Shown piece by piece: positions 19,069-27,600 of a stretch of DNA of 64,000 bases (position 1 is its first letter; each line of letters starts with the position of its first letter). Origin of the DNA: Olsenella sp. KGMB02461 (lineage in GTDB: Bacteria > Actinomycetota > Coriobacteriia > Coriobacteriales > Atopobiaceae); contig NZ_JABAHI010000008.1 in assembly GCF_012584445.1 (NCBI RefSeq), positions 186,001 through 250,000 on the forward strand, given 5' to 3'. The notes under the pieces were generated by a model. That model was not told the DNA's origin and ran no database searches. It saw nothing but the letters and a program-made list of their open reading frames with translations. Made by a program: the position numbers and the translations under genes.

Positions 19069-20352
19069 ATGAAATGCCCCCATTGCGACACCGATCTAGG
19101 CGACGGGCTCCTTCCTGCCCGTTGTCCTGCCTGCGGCGCCAATCTGAGCCCCGGTCGTGGGGGGCATGCGGCGGCTGCTCAACACTCGCGCCTTTCTGTG
19201 GAAGGGCTAACGGGCGTGGGCAAAGGCAACAAGAAGGACCGTCCGCGCTATATTGGACGGTCCATCATCGCCTTCCTGCTAGTCGCGCTCTTTTGTGCAG
19301 GTCTCTATTTTGTGGTGACTCGCTTCGTCGACCTCAACAGCGGTCTGCCGGATGTGGTGGGCTGGCGCGTCGAGCGCGCCCAAGACAAGCTCGAAGAAGC
19401 CGGGTACTCGGTCAAAGTGGTCGAGGTGGCAGATCCCACCTCCCACTCTGGCCTGGTGACTGCCCAAGATCCCCCTGCGGGCGCGAAAGCCGAGAAAGGC
19501 GACCTTATCACGCTCACGGTGGCCAAGGCTCGCACCATGCCCGATTTGGCAGGGCAGACAGAGGCCGATGCCATCGCAGCCTTGGATGATCTTGGCATTG
19601 CCCATGAGAGCGTCTATGAGCCGAGCGACGAGGCAGACGGCACGGTGCTCTCCACATCTTTGGTGGCTGGAGTCGAAGTTCCCAACGACATGGTCTGCGA
19701 GCTTACGATAGCAAAGACCCCGCTGGTGCCAGATCTTTCCAAGATGTCAAAAGACGAGGCTATGGATGCTCTGCAAAAAGCTGGCCTGGTAGGGCAGTTT
19801 GAGCCCTCCAAGCCCAAGGACGGCCAGGCTATGAACACCGTGGTCTCCCAGGAACCTGCAGCAGGCACTCAACTCAAAGTAGGCGGCCTTGTCAAGGTGA
19901 CCATCACCTCACCTAAGAGCAACTTGGCCAAAGACACCGCTGAGCAGATAATCTCCATCGTCTATAACACTGATCCTTCGGGAGATGCCATTGGGGCCAA
20001 GCTAATACCGCTGTTGTCACCCAGCTCTCCCTACTACGGCAAGTCTGCTCACGAAGTGTGGTACGGCTTGGTGAAAGACGGCGGCAAGCACCAAGACATC
20101 GATGAGAAGATTCAAAGCCTCCAACGCTCCGTAGCTTCTATGGCCGTGGAGATGGCCGATGATGGGCTCTCGGCCACCGCCAAGGTGCATGTGAACTGGG
20201 ATTGGTCGCGGTTCGGTCCCGAATATGCGGGAGTCACCTCATCGGACACCCATTACGTCACAATGACCTTTGATGACGAGGGAAGGTTGGTGGGTTTCTC
20301 GGATCCTCAAACCGACGTGCCTGCCTATGAGGTGCAGACTACTGTCAGTTAG
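19069..20352 (+). CDS. zinc-ribbon membrane protein with PASTA domains
   Basis: A 427-residue protein of unusual architecture. The N-terminus has a zinc-ribbon (CPHC at residues 3-6 and CPAC about 17 residues later), followed by a basic linker, one membrane segment at about residues 65-87, three extracytoplasmic PASTA repeats (starting near LPDVVGW, MPDLAGQ and VPDLSKM, to about residue 285) and a C-terminal domain of about 130 residues that I do not recognise. PASTA domains bind muropeptides or beta-lactams in Ser/Thr kinases and penicillin-binding proteins, but no kinase domain is present. The start at 19069 is preferred because AAGGA lies 8 nt upstream; the ATG at 19063 is too close. The gene follows leuS by 11 nt and precedes the rimP promoter. 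Confidence 0.8.
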   Translation: MKCPHCDTDLGDGLLPARCPACGANLSPGRGGHAAAAQHSRLSVEGLTGVGKGNKKDRPRYIGRSIIAFLLVALFCAGLYFVVTRFVDLNSGLPDVVGWRVERAQDKLEEAGYSVKVVEVADPTSHSGLVTAQDPPAGAKAEKGDLITLTVAKARTMPDLAGQTEADAIAALDDLGIAHESVYEPSDEADGTVLSTSLVAGVEVPNDMVCELTIAKTPLVPDLSKMSKDEAMDALQKAGLVGQFEPSKPKDGQAMNTVVSQEPAAGTQLKVGGLVKVTITSPKSNLAKDTAEQIISIVYNTDPSGDAIGAKLIPLLSPSSPYYGKSAHEVWYGLVKDGGKHQDIDEKIQSLQRSVASMAVEMADDGLSATAKVHVNWDWSRFGPEYAGVTSSDTHYVTMTFDDEGRLVGFSDPQTDVPAYEVQTTVS

Positions 20353-20404
20353 GCTTGGGAGCCGTGTGGGTCCTGTGCAGCAATTATCCCAACGTGCGTG
20401 TCCC

Positions 20405-20433
20405 TTGACGCGTTTAGTTGAGGCTGGCATACT
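20405..20433 (+). promoter_or_regulatory. promoter of the rimP-nusA-infB operon
   Basis: TTGACG (20405-20410) and CATACT (20428-20433) are separated by exactly 17 bp. Transcription would begin near 20440, about 20 bp before the leader terminator and 80 bp before rimP. Confidence 0.55.
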
Positions 20434-20460
20434 AGGCTACGTTCACATGATGTTCAAACG

Positions 20461-20500
20461 AGGAAGTGGGAGCGATTTTTCGCCCCGCTTCCTTCTTTTT
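20461..20500 (+). terminator. leader terminator/attenuator before rimP
   Basis: Inverted arms AGGAAGTGGGAGCG and CGCCCCGCTTCCT (one bulge, one G-U pair) with a 6-nt loop are followed by TCTTTTT. This is a good intrinsic terminator. It lies between the candidate promoter and the rimP ribosome binding site, so it would both end the upstream PASTA-gene transcript and attenuate the operon. Confidence 0.8.
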
Positions 20501-20521
20501 GGAAACGAAAGGGGGAAGGCT

Positions 20522-20995
20522 ATGGCCAAGACCAGCGAGATTAGAGATCGTCTTATCGAGGCTTTAGAAGCTTCTGCCCCGTCTTATGGCATCGATATTG
20601 TAGATGTGGAGGTCTCGGGTTCTGCGAAGGCTTCCATTGTGCGCGTGCGCATCGATTGGCTCGATCTTGCCAAAGACCCCATCACCTTGGAGGACGTGGC
20701 GGCCCAAAATGCCTGGATCGACGAGATTATCGAGGCAGAGGACCCCTTCCCCGGCTCCTATATTTTGGAAGTGTCCAGCCCGGGCCTCGACAGGCCTCTG
20801 CGCAGGCCTCAAGACTTTGAGCGCTATGCGGGCGAGACCGTTCAGGTGAAGCTACGGGGCCATGAGGGGCGCCGCACCTTCACCGGCGAGCTGACGGGTT
20901 TTGAAGGCGGCCAGATCCTTTTGGAGTGCGACGGAGTCCAAGAGTCTCTGCCTCTGGACGAAGTGCAGTCGGCTCGCATCAAGCCCCGCTTCTAA
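20522..20995 (+). CDS. rimP: ribosome maturation factor RimP
   Basis: RimP is a small cytoplasmic protein needed for late assembly of the 30S subunit. The 157-residue product has the usual two-domain layout: an N-terminal alpha/beta domain with the conserved ILEVSSPGLDRPLR segment (about residues 77-90) and a C-terminal SH3-like domain. The start at 20522 follows GGGGGAAGG. It is the first gene of the rimP-nusA-infB operon, an order conserved across bacteria. Upstream sits an intrinsic terminator, so expression depends on readthrough. Confidence 0.93.
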   Translation: MAKTSEIRDRLIEALEASAPSYGIDIVDVEVSGSAKASIVRVRIDWLDLAKDPITLEDVAAQNAWIDEIIEAEDPFPGSYILEVSSPGLDRPLRRPQDFERYAGETVQVKLRGHEGRRTFTGELTGFEGGQILLECDGVQESLPLDEVQSARIKPRF

Positions 20996-21100
20996 CCAGC
21001 AGGGCAACCACCAGTCAGTTTCTACCTTCGAGGCGCGGGTTTCTCGGCAACAGGAGGCCTGCGCAGACAATAAACGCTGCTAAGAAAGGATGTTGGCCAC

Positions 21101-22315
21101 ATGGCACAGACCAAAGGATCTGAACACAACAATGAGATGATGGAGGCCCTCATGGCTCTCTGCCATGAGCGACACATCGACGAGCTATATCTTTTGGATC
21201 GTCTGGAGCAATCGCTGGCCAAAAGCTATAGCGAGCTGGATCCGCAGAAGTTTCCCTATGGCGCCAAGGTCACCATCGACCGCACGTCTGGCAAGTTCTT
21301 TCTCTATCGCCTGGAACCGGTGGGGGAGGAAAACCCCGAGACTGGCGAGTATGACGAGTTTGAAGAGGTGGCAGTAGACGATCCCGGCATCAGCCGCATT
21401 GCCGCCCTTCATGCCAAGAGCGAGATCGCAGCCATTAGCCGCAATGCTGCCCGCCAACTCATCTACGAGGAATTCTCCCAGCGTATCGGCGATATCATCA
21501 CCGGCACGGTCATCCAGTCTGTTCCTGACTTCACCATCATCAAGATCCGCGAGGGCATCGAGGCTGAGCTGCCTCACTTCCGCGGCGTCGAGGGCCATGA
21601 CGAGGCGCGTCCCGACGAGCTCAACGAAAGCCCAGCCAACGAGCACTACCAGGTGGGTCAGCGCATCAAGGCCCTGATCATCCAGGTGCGCGATCCCCAG
21701 ACCCGCATGCAGTCGGTCCGTGGCGAGATGTCCCGCCCCTCCATTGTGGTGTCTCGCAACCATCCCGACCTGCTGCGTCGCCTCTTCGAGCTTGAGGTGC
21801 CCGAGATCTATGACGGCGTGGTGGAGATCAACTCCATAGCTCGCGAGCCCGGCCGCCGCTCAAAGATTGCCGTGAGCACTCTGGACGATCATCTGGATCC
21901 CGTAGGTGCCTGCGTGGGCCCCAAGGGCACTCGCGTGCGCAACGTGGTGGCAGAGCTCCGCGGCGAGCGTGTGGATGTGGTGCGTTGGAGCGATGACCCC
22001 GCTCAGCGCGTGGCCAACGCCCTCTCTCCTGCGCGCGTCTCCCGCGTCATTGTGGATCCCGACCCTGAGCGCACCTACGCCACCGTCATCGTGCCCGACG
22101 ACCAGCTTTCGTTGGCCATTGGCAAGAAGGGTCAAAACGCCCGTCTGGCAGCCCGCCTCACCGGCTACCACATAGACATCAAAAACGAGAGCCTGGCCCA
22201 GAGCCTCATTGCCAAATACCAGCAGAAGGCCAATGAGGTTCCCGACTTAGTCGATGCTGAGCCCGAGATGCCTTTGGGCATGGACGACTCCGACGACACT
22301 GTTTCTCTCATCTGA
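21101..22315 (+). CDS. nusA: transcription elongation and termination factor NusA
   Basis: NusA binds RNA polymerase and nascent RNA and modulates pausing, termination and antitermination. The 404-residue protein shows the N-terminal polymerase-binding domain (about 1-125), an S1 domain (RIGDIITGTV, about 130-200) and two KH domains with GPKGTRVRNVV and IGKKGQNARLAARL. It lacks the C-terminal acidic repeats found in Escherichia coli, as in most Gram-positive bacteria. AAGGA precedes the ATG by 10 nt. The RNA-binding protein gene ylxR, often next in the operon, is absent: infB starts 52 nt after the nusA stop. Confidence 0.97.
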   Translation: MAQTKGSEHNNEMMEALMALCHERHIDELYLLDRLEQSLAKSYSELDPQKFPYGAKVTIDRTSGKFFLYRLEPVGEENPETGEYDEFEEVAVDDPGISRIAALHAKSEIAAISRNAARQLIYEEFSQRIGDIITGTVIQSVPDFTIIKIREGIEAELPHFRGVEGHDEARPDELNESPANEHYQVGQRIKALIIQVRDPQTRMQSVRGEMSRPSIVVSRNHPDLLRRLFELEVPEIYDGVVEINSIAREPGRRSKIAVSTLDDHLDPVGACVGPKGTRVRNVVAELRGERVDVVRWSDDPAQRVANALSPARVSRVIVDPDPERTYATVIVPDDQLSLAIGKKGQNARLAARLTGYHIDIKNESLAQSLIAKYQQKANEVPDLVDAEPEMPLGMDDSDDTVSLI

Positions 22316-22367
22316 TCGGCCTTCTTAAGGCCCGTAATTCTCAACACGCCTAAGGAAGGTTGATTGC

Positions 22368-25049
22368 ATGGCAAAAACCCGTGTAAGCGAACTTGCGAAA
22401 GAGTTTGGCATTCCCAGCAAAGAGATGCTCGAGCATCTCCGCGACATGAAGATCCCGGCAAAGTCTGCCTCCTCTGCCCTGGAAGACGCCTACGTCTCCA
22501 TGGTGCGCAAGAAGCTGGCTCCCGTGCTCAAGGCTCGCGAAGAAGAGATCCGCCGCGCCCAAGAAGCCGAGGAGGCCGCCCGCAAAGAGGAAGAGGAGGC
22601 TCGCCGCGCCGCTGAGGAAGCGGAACGCCGTGCCGCTGAGGAGCGCCGCGCCAAGGAGCGCGCCGAAGAAGAGGCTCGCCGCGCCGCCGAGGAGGCCGCC
22701 CGCAAAGCTGAGGAAGAGCGCCGTGCCGCCGAGGAGGCCGCCCGCAAAGCTGAGGAAGAGAAGAATCGCGTAAAGGACACCGCTCCCACTTCCATGCCAA
22801 AATTCACCAGCCTGCTCGAGCAGATCGCTCAGCAAGAAGAGGTGCTCAAGCAGCAGAAAGAGGCTGCCAAAGAGGCTAAGGAAGCCCAAAAGGCCGAGAA
22901 GGCCGAGAAGGCCAAGCAGCGCGACAATTCCGGCGAGCGCCGTGGCCGCCCCAATAAAAACGCCGGCCGAGAAGCCCGCGGAGCCGCCACCGCATCTCGT
23001 CCCATGCCTGCCGACATGGCTCCTTCGCCAGAGAAGGCTGCCGCTGCTTCCAACCGCCGCAACAACAAGAAGCATCGTCACGACAATCCCGACGAGGATC
23101 GTTTTGATCGCAGCACTCGCTCCCAAGAGGAATACAACCGCGAGCGTATCTTGGAAGATGCTCGAGCCTCGGTAGAGGAAGCGAACCGGGAGTCCACCGG
23201 TCGTCGCAAGAAGCGCAAGGAGCATCGTCAGAAGCAGGCCGAGGAGGCCGCTAAGAAGCAAGCCATCCAAGAGGCTTTGGCCAACGACCAAGACATCACC
23301 AAGCTCGATGTGGTGAAGGTGCCCCAGGGCTCTACCGTGGCCGAGGTGGCGGACCTTCTGGAGATCCCCGCCAACGACATCGTCAAGCGCCTCTTCCTTC
23401 TGGGCGTGTCTTTGACCATGACCCAGACTATGTCTGACGACCTCATCGAGCTCATTGCCGACGATCTGGGCCGCAAGGTCAAGGTCATGACCAAGGAGGA
23501 GGAGAACTCCTTCACCTTCTATGACGATCCCAAAGACCTGGTAAGCCGTCCTCCAGTGGTCACCGTCATGGGCCATGTCGACCATGGCAAAACCTCCACT
23601 TTGGACGCCATCCGTCATACCGGTGTGGCAGCAGGCGAAGCCGGCGGCATCACCCAGCATATCGGTGCTTCTCAGGTAAAGATCAACGGCCGCATCATCA
23701 CCTTTGTCGATACCCCTGGCCACGAGACCTTCACCGCCATGCGTGCCCGTGGCGCCAAGGTCACCGACATCGTTGTTCTGGTTGTGGCTGCAGACGACGG
23801 CGTGATGCCCCAGACCATCGAGTCCATCAACCATGCCAAGGCGGCCGGCGTGCCCATTGTGGTGGCGGTCAACAAGATCGATCGCGATGACGCCAACCCT
23901 GACCGCGTGCGTCAAGAACTCACCGAGTATGGCGTCATACCTGAGGAGTGGGGCGGCGAGAACATGTTCGTCAATATCTCTGCCAAGAAGGGCATTGGTA
24001 TAGACGAGCTGCTCGAGACGATCCTGCTTCAGGCAGATGTGCTCGAGCTTAAGGCCAACCCCAACACCTTTGCCTCTGGCTATGTGCTCGAGGCCAAGCT
24101 GGACCGCGGTCGTGGCTCGGTAGCCACCCTGCTGGTAAACCGCGGCACCCTCCACGTGGGCGACTCGCTGGTGGCGGGTATGAGCTATGGCCGCGTGCGC
24201 GCCATGCTCGACCAGCACGGCAATCCCGTTGAGGCCGCAGGTCCCTCTGATCCTGTTGAGATCCTGGGCCTTTCCTCGGTACCTGCCGCCGGCGACGAGT
24301 TCCGCGTCTTCCAAGACGAGCGCGATGCGCGCGACCTGGCTGAATCCCGCGCCCTCAAAGCCCGCATCGAGGAACAGAACAAGGTCAAGCACATCACCCT
24401 GGAGAACCTCTTTGACACCATGCAGGACGCTGAGGTCAAGGAGCTCAACTTGGTGGTCAAGGCAGACGTGCAAGGTTCTATCGAGGCTCTCTCCGACGCC
24501 CTGGGCAAGATGGATCAATCCGAGGTGCGCATCAACATCATCCACAGCGCGGTAGGTGCCATCTCCGAGACCGACGTCATCCTGGCAGACGCCTCCAACG
24601 CCATCATCATCGGCTTTGGCGTGCGTCCTGAGGCCAAAGCCCGCACTGCCGCAGAGCGCGACAACGTGCAGATCAAGTGCTATCAGGTCATCTACAAGGC
24701 CATCGAGGACATCGATGCCGCTCGTATCGGCATGCTCCAACCCACTGAGGAAGAGGTTCAGACCGGTGTGGCCGAGGTGCGCGACACCTTCAAGGTTCCC
24801 AAGGTGGGCATCGCTGCCGGCTGTATGGTCACCGAGGGCGAGATATCCCGTGATGACTCAGTGCGCCTGACCCGCAACGGCATCGTCATCTACGATGGCA
24901 AGATCGCTTCCTTGCGCCGCTATAAAGATGACGTCAAGAGCGTGAAGAGTGGGTATGAATGTGGCATTGGCCTGGAAAACTACCAGGACATTCACCCCGG
25001 CGACCTCATTGAGGGCTACAAGATCGTTCAGGTGGCCCGCACCGAGTAG
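22368..25049 (+). CDS. infB: translation initiation factor IF-2
   Basis: IF-2 is the GTPase that brings initiator tRNA to the ribosome and promotes subunit joining. The 893-residue protein begins with a small IF2-N module ([16 protein letters not shown]), then a highly charged, low-complexity linker rich in Glu, Ala and Arg (about residues 60-310), a second IF2-N-like segment, and the G domain with [13 protein letters not shown] and NKID. Domains II to IV follow. The linker has tandem 14-residue repeats. Its GC-rich coding sequence produces a long antisense open frame that I consider spurious. AGGAAGG precedes the ATG. The gene ends at a strong intrinsic terminator before rbfA. Confidence 0.98.
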   Translation: MAKTRVSELAKEFGIPSKEMLEHLRDMKIPAKSASSALEDAYVSMVRKKLAPVLKAREEEIRRAQEAEEAARKEEEEARRAAEEAERRAAEERRAKERAEEEARRAAEEAARKAEEERRAAEEAARKAEEEKNRVKDTAPTSMPKFTSLLEQIAQQEEVLKQQKEAAKEAKEAQKAEKAEKAKQRDNSGERRGRPNKNAGREARGAATASRPMPADMAPSPEKAAAASNRRNNKKHRHDNPDEDRFDRSTRSQEEYNRERILEDARASVEEANRESTGRRKKRKEHRQKQAEEAAKKQAIQEALANDQDITKLDVVKVPQGSTVAEVADLLEIPANDIVKRLFLLGVSLTMTQTMSDDLIELIADDLGRKVKVMTKEEENSFTFYDDPKDLVSRPPVVTVMGHVDHGKTSTLDAIRHTGVAAGEAGGITQHIGASQVKINGRIITFVDTPGHETFTAMRARGAKVTDIVVLVVAADDGVMPQTIESINHAKAAGVPIVVAVNKIDRDDANPDRVRQELTEYGVIPEEWGGENMFVNISAKKGIGIDELLETILLQADVLELKANPNTFASGYVLEAKLDRGRGSVATLLVNRGTLHVGDSLVAGMSYGRVRAMLDQHGNPVEAAGPSDPVEILGLSSVPAAGDEFRVFQDERDARDLAESRALKARIEEQNKVKHITLENLFDTMQDAEVKELNLVVKADVQGSIEALSDALGKMDQSEVRINIIHSAVGAISETDVILADASNAIIIGFGVRPEAKARTAAERDNVQIKCYQVIYKAIEDIDAARIGMLQPTEEEVQTGVAEVRDTFKVPKVGIAAGCMVTEGEISRDDSVRLTRNGIVIYDGKIASLRRYKDDVKSVKSGYECGIGLENYQDIHPGDLIEGYKIVQVARTE
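22683..22760 (+). repeat. 42-bp period tandem repeat within infB
   Basis: An identical 36-bp block occurs at 22683-22718 and 22725-22760, giving a 42-bp period that encodes a 14-residue alanine/glutamate/arginine repeat ([14 protein letters not shown]). It lies in the flexible linker, so copy number may vary between strains. Confidence 0.85.
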
Positions 25050-25082
25050 ATCGCCTCTTAGGTGGCACCGCACAAATCTAGG

Positions 25083-25113
25083 GGGCGCCCGGCTGTCGGG
25101 CGCCCTTCTTTTT
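25083..25113 (+). terminator. intrinsic terminator between infB and rbfA
   Basis: A perfect 9-bp GC stem (GGGCGCCCG / CGGGCGCCC) with a 5-nt loop is followed by TTCTTTTT. The rbfA ribosome binding site starts only 4 nt after the T tract, so rbfA is expressed by readthrough or from another promoter. Confidence 0.85.
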
Positions 25114-25127
25114 CAGAAGAAGGACCT

Positions 25128-25541
25128 ATGAAGCAAAACAAGAACTCTCGGCGCATCAATGAGCAGGCTCGCGAAAAGCTGGCCTATATCCTGATGTTTG
25201 ATGTGAGCGACCCTGCGCTTCAATTCGTGACGCTCACCGGCTGCGAAGTCTCTATCGATAAGAGCTTCCTCAAAGCCTACGTCTCCTGCGATGCGGATCG
25301 CTATGAGGAAGTGCTGCAGGCGCTAAACCGGGCAAAAGGCCGCATTCGCAGCCTTTTGGGACGCGCTTTGGGATGGCGCGTGACCCCAGAGATCGCCTTT
25401 GCCATCGATGAGTCTACTGACGAGGCAGACCGCATTAGCCGTGCGTTGGAAAACGTGCCGCCCACGCTGTCTCAAGAAAAAGACGAGAACGGCTATCCTG
25501 TTGCCAGCGAGCCTTTGGTACAGGAACCAAAAGAGTCTTAA
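25128..25541 (+). CDS. rbfA: ribosome-binding factor A
   Basis: RbfA binds the 30S subunit and helps process the 5' end of 16S rRNA, especially in the cold. The 137-residue protein has the expected single KH-like domain with the start MKQNKNSRRINEQ and the conserved VSIDKSFLKAYVS and LGRALGWRVTPEI segments. The ATG at 25128 is supported by AAGAAGGA 3 nt upstream; the longer in-frame version starts inside the terminator. The C-terminal tail is acidic. It is followed 60 bp later by the DHH phosphoesterase gene, the usual order in Gram-positive bacteria. Confidence 0.9.
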   Translation: MKQNKNSRRINEQAREKLAYILMFDVSDPALQFVTLTGCEVSIDKSFLKAYVSCDADRYEEVLQALNRAKGRIRSLLGRALGWRVTPEIAFAIDESTDEADRISRALENVPPTLSQEKDENGYPVASEPLVQEPKES

Positions 25542-25600
25542 AAGATGCGTCCACTTGTCCTAGACTCTGTGACTAGCTCGACCACTTACTAAAGGATTTT

Positions 25601-26653
25601 GTGTCCATGCGTATCACCGGCAACCCTAGCCATGTCAAACAATTAGAAGCTTTTGAGCTGCTCACCCGTATGATAGAGGGGGCCCAAAAGATAGTGCTCT
25701 GTGCCCATACTCGTCCCGATGGCGATGCCCTTGGCTCGGTGTTGGCCATGGGCGCCATCATTCGCGAGGCCTTTGATGAGGACAAAGACGTGGTATGCCT
25801 TTTGGCAGACGAAGCAGCCATTCCTGCGACATACGAGTTTCTACCAGAGGCAAAGAGCTTCGTGCGCCCCAGCCAGTATGAAGAAGATCCAGACCTCTTC
25901 ATCGCGCTAGACTTGCCGTGCGCTTCACGTCTGGCGGCGGCCAGGCCAATTATGGAGCGCTCGGCTGCAGTGGCAGTGGTAGACCACCATCCTGCTGACG
26001 GCTCTTTTGGCGAACCTCATATAGAGCGCACAGACGCGGCGGCCACCGGTGTGGTGGTGGCGGAATACGCCCTGTTCTTAGGAACTCCCATAACCCCGGA
26101 GATCGCTACGGATCTCTTCTGTGCCATCCAGACCGACACTGGCCGGTTCATGTACCAAAACGCCAACCCCGAAGCCTTTAAAATCGCTTCGTTGCTGGTA
26201 GATTCAGGAGCTGATCCCAGTGAGATCTCCCTCCATGTCTACCAAAGCTTCCGTCTGCCATATTTGCATTTGGAATCCATCGTCATGGGCCGCATTGTGA
26301 CGCTAGACCATGGACGCATCGCCTATAGCTATGCCACTCGGCGCGATCTGGAGCGCACGGGCGCCAAAGATGACGAGTGCGACGGTCTCATCGATGTAGT
26401 GCGCTCTGTGCGCGGAAGCGAGGTGGCCCTCTTCCTCAAAGAAGGCAGCATCCCCGGCATCGTGCGCGGCAATCTTCGTGCAAAGGGCGATCTGGACGTC
26501 TCGGGTATCGCAAGGGCCATGGGGGGCGGCGGGCACAAGGCGGCTGCGGGTTTCTCGGTAGAAGGCACAGTGGACGATGTCTTTGCTCGGGTATTCCCGT
26601 TGCTGCGTGCGCTGGTGGCCAAGAGCTCCTTAAAGGATGAGGTTGCTTCATGA
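25601..26653 (+). CDS. nrnA: DHH-family nanoRNase/pAp phosphatase
   Basis: The 350-residue protein belongs to the NrnA type of DHH phosphoesterases, which degrade very short RNAs and in many bacteria also dephosphorylate 3'-phosphoadenosine 5'-phosphate. Motif I (HTRPDGDALGS, about residues 36-46), the DHH motif (VVDHHPADG, near 130) and the C-terminal DHHA1 signature GGGHKAAAGF are all present. The start may be GTG at 25601 or ATG at 25607; AAAGGA (25591-25596) fits either. The stop overlaps the truB start by ATGA, so translation is coupled. The position between rbfA and truB is typical. Confidence 0.92.
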   Translation: MSMRITGNPSHVKQLEAFELLTRMIEGAQKIVLCAHTRPDGDALGSVLAMGAIIREAFDEDKDVVCLLADEAAIPATYEFLPEAKSFVRPSQYEEDPDLFIALDLPCASRLAAARPIMERSAAVAVVDHHPADGSFGEPHIERTDAAATGVVVAEYALFLGTPITPEIATDLFCAIQTDTGRFMYQNANPEAFKIASLLVDSGADPSEISLHVYQSFRLPYLHLESIVMGRIVTLDHGRIAYSYATRRDLERTGAKDDECDGLIDVVRSVRGSEVALFLKEGSIPGIVRGNLRAKGDLDVSGIARAMGGGGHKAAAGFSVEGTVDDVFARVFPLLRALVAKSSLKDEVAS

Positions 26654-27600
26654 AGCGCCGTCCAAGCGCTATAAACGCTCTGTTTGCCGTGGACAAGCCT
26701 TGCGGTATGACCAGCCATGATGTGGTGGGCGTGGCCCGCAGGGCGTTAGGCGAGCGTGCGGTGGGCCATGCGGGGACGCTGGATCCTGATGCGTCGGGCG
26801 TATTGGTGTTGGGCGTAGGTCAAGCCACCAAGCTGTTGGGGCTCCTTACTCTGGAGACCAAGGCCTACGAGGCTTCCATCCGCTTTGGGTGCCGTACCAC
26901 CACTGACGACGCTGAAGGGGCGCCTGTGGCCATAGCTCCAGTGCCCTCTGCTCTGGCAGACCATGAGGCAGCCTCCACCTTGGTCGGATCTCTTCCTGGC
27001 GACGTCGATCAAGTGCCTCCGGCCTACAGCGCAATTTCTGTGGCAGGAAAGCGAGCCTATGATATGGCTCGTCAGGGCGAAGAAGTAATGCTTGCCCCGA
27101 GGAAAGTCTCCATCTTAAGGGCGGAGCTTTTATCGGTTGCCTCCTACGACGCCATCGTCACCTGGCGCGTCTTTTTGGAGGTATCCAAGGGCTGCTATAT
27201 TCGCTCCATTGCACGAGATCTGGGAGAAGACATTGGCTGCCATGCTCACATATGCGGGCTTAGAAGGGTGGCTTCGGGATCTATCAACCAGGATCTGTGC
27301 TTAAGCTTGGAGGAGCTCCAAGCCGGCGGCGTCCAGGCAGTGCGCGATGCCATGATCGATCCGGTGGCGGCATTGGGGCTTCCGGTGCGCGAGCTTTCCG
27401 CCCAAGAGCAGGCAGCAGCTGCTCAGGGCAAGCATTTGGCGCGAGGTCCTGAGCCGCTTGGCCAAGGAGATAAAGTGTGTTTAGTGCGCCAAGGGCAGCT
27501 CTATGGCGTCTGGGAAGCGCGCGGGCGCCATTTGGTGTGTGCAACCAATTTGGTGCGAGGCGTCGAGGGGGTGCGGAGTGGAGGCGCTCGGAAGTCCTAG
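26650..27600 (+). CDS. truB: tRNA pseudouridine-55 synthase
   Basis: TruB makes pseudouridine 55 in the T loop of elongator tRNAs. The 316-residue protein opens with AVDKPCGMTSHDVV, has the catalytic block GHAGTLDPDASGVL with its essential aspartate, and the later motif GCYIRSIARDLG. A C-terminal RNA-binding domain of about 75 residues follows. The start overlaps the nrnA stop by 4 nt and the end overlaps the likely ribF start by 23 nt, so three genes are tightly coupled. The TruB C-terminus is arginine-rich. Confidence 0.95.
   Translation: MKRRPSAINALFAVDKPCGMTSHDVVGVARRALGERAVGHAGTLDPDASGVLVLGVGQATKLLGLLTLETKAYEASIRFGCRTTTDDAEGAPVAIAPVPSALADHEAASTLVGSLPGDVDQVPPAYSAISVAGKRAYDMARQGEEVMLAPRKVSILRAELLSVASYDAIVTWRVFLEVSKGCYIRSIARDLGEDIGCHAHICGLRRVASGSINQDLCLSLEELQAGGVQAVRDAMIDPVAALGLPVRELSAQEQAAAAQGKHLARGPEPLGQGDKVCLVRQGQLYGVWEARGRHLVCATNLVRGVEGVRSGGARKS

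Noticed and set aside
22555-22770. CRISPR-like repeats
   Set aside because: The repeats are in-frame coding repeats of the IF-2 linker without regular spacers.
22350-24740. 796-codon open frame on the minus strand opposite infB
   Set aside because: It mirrors infB codons that are GC-rich at third positions. The product has no recognisable domain and is low-complexity, and the sense gene is certain.
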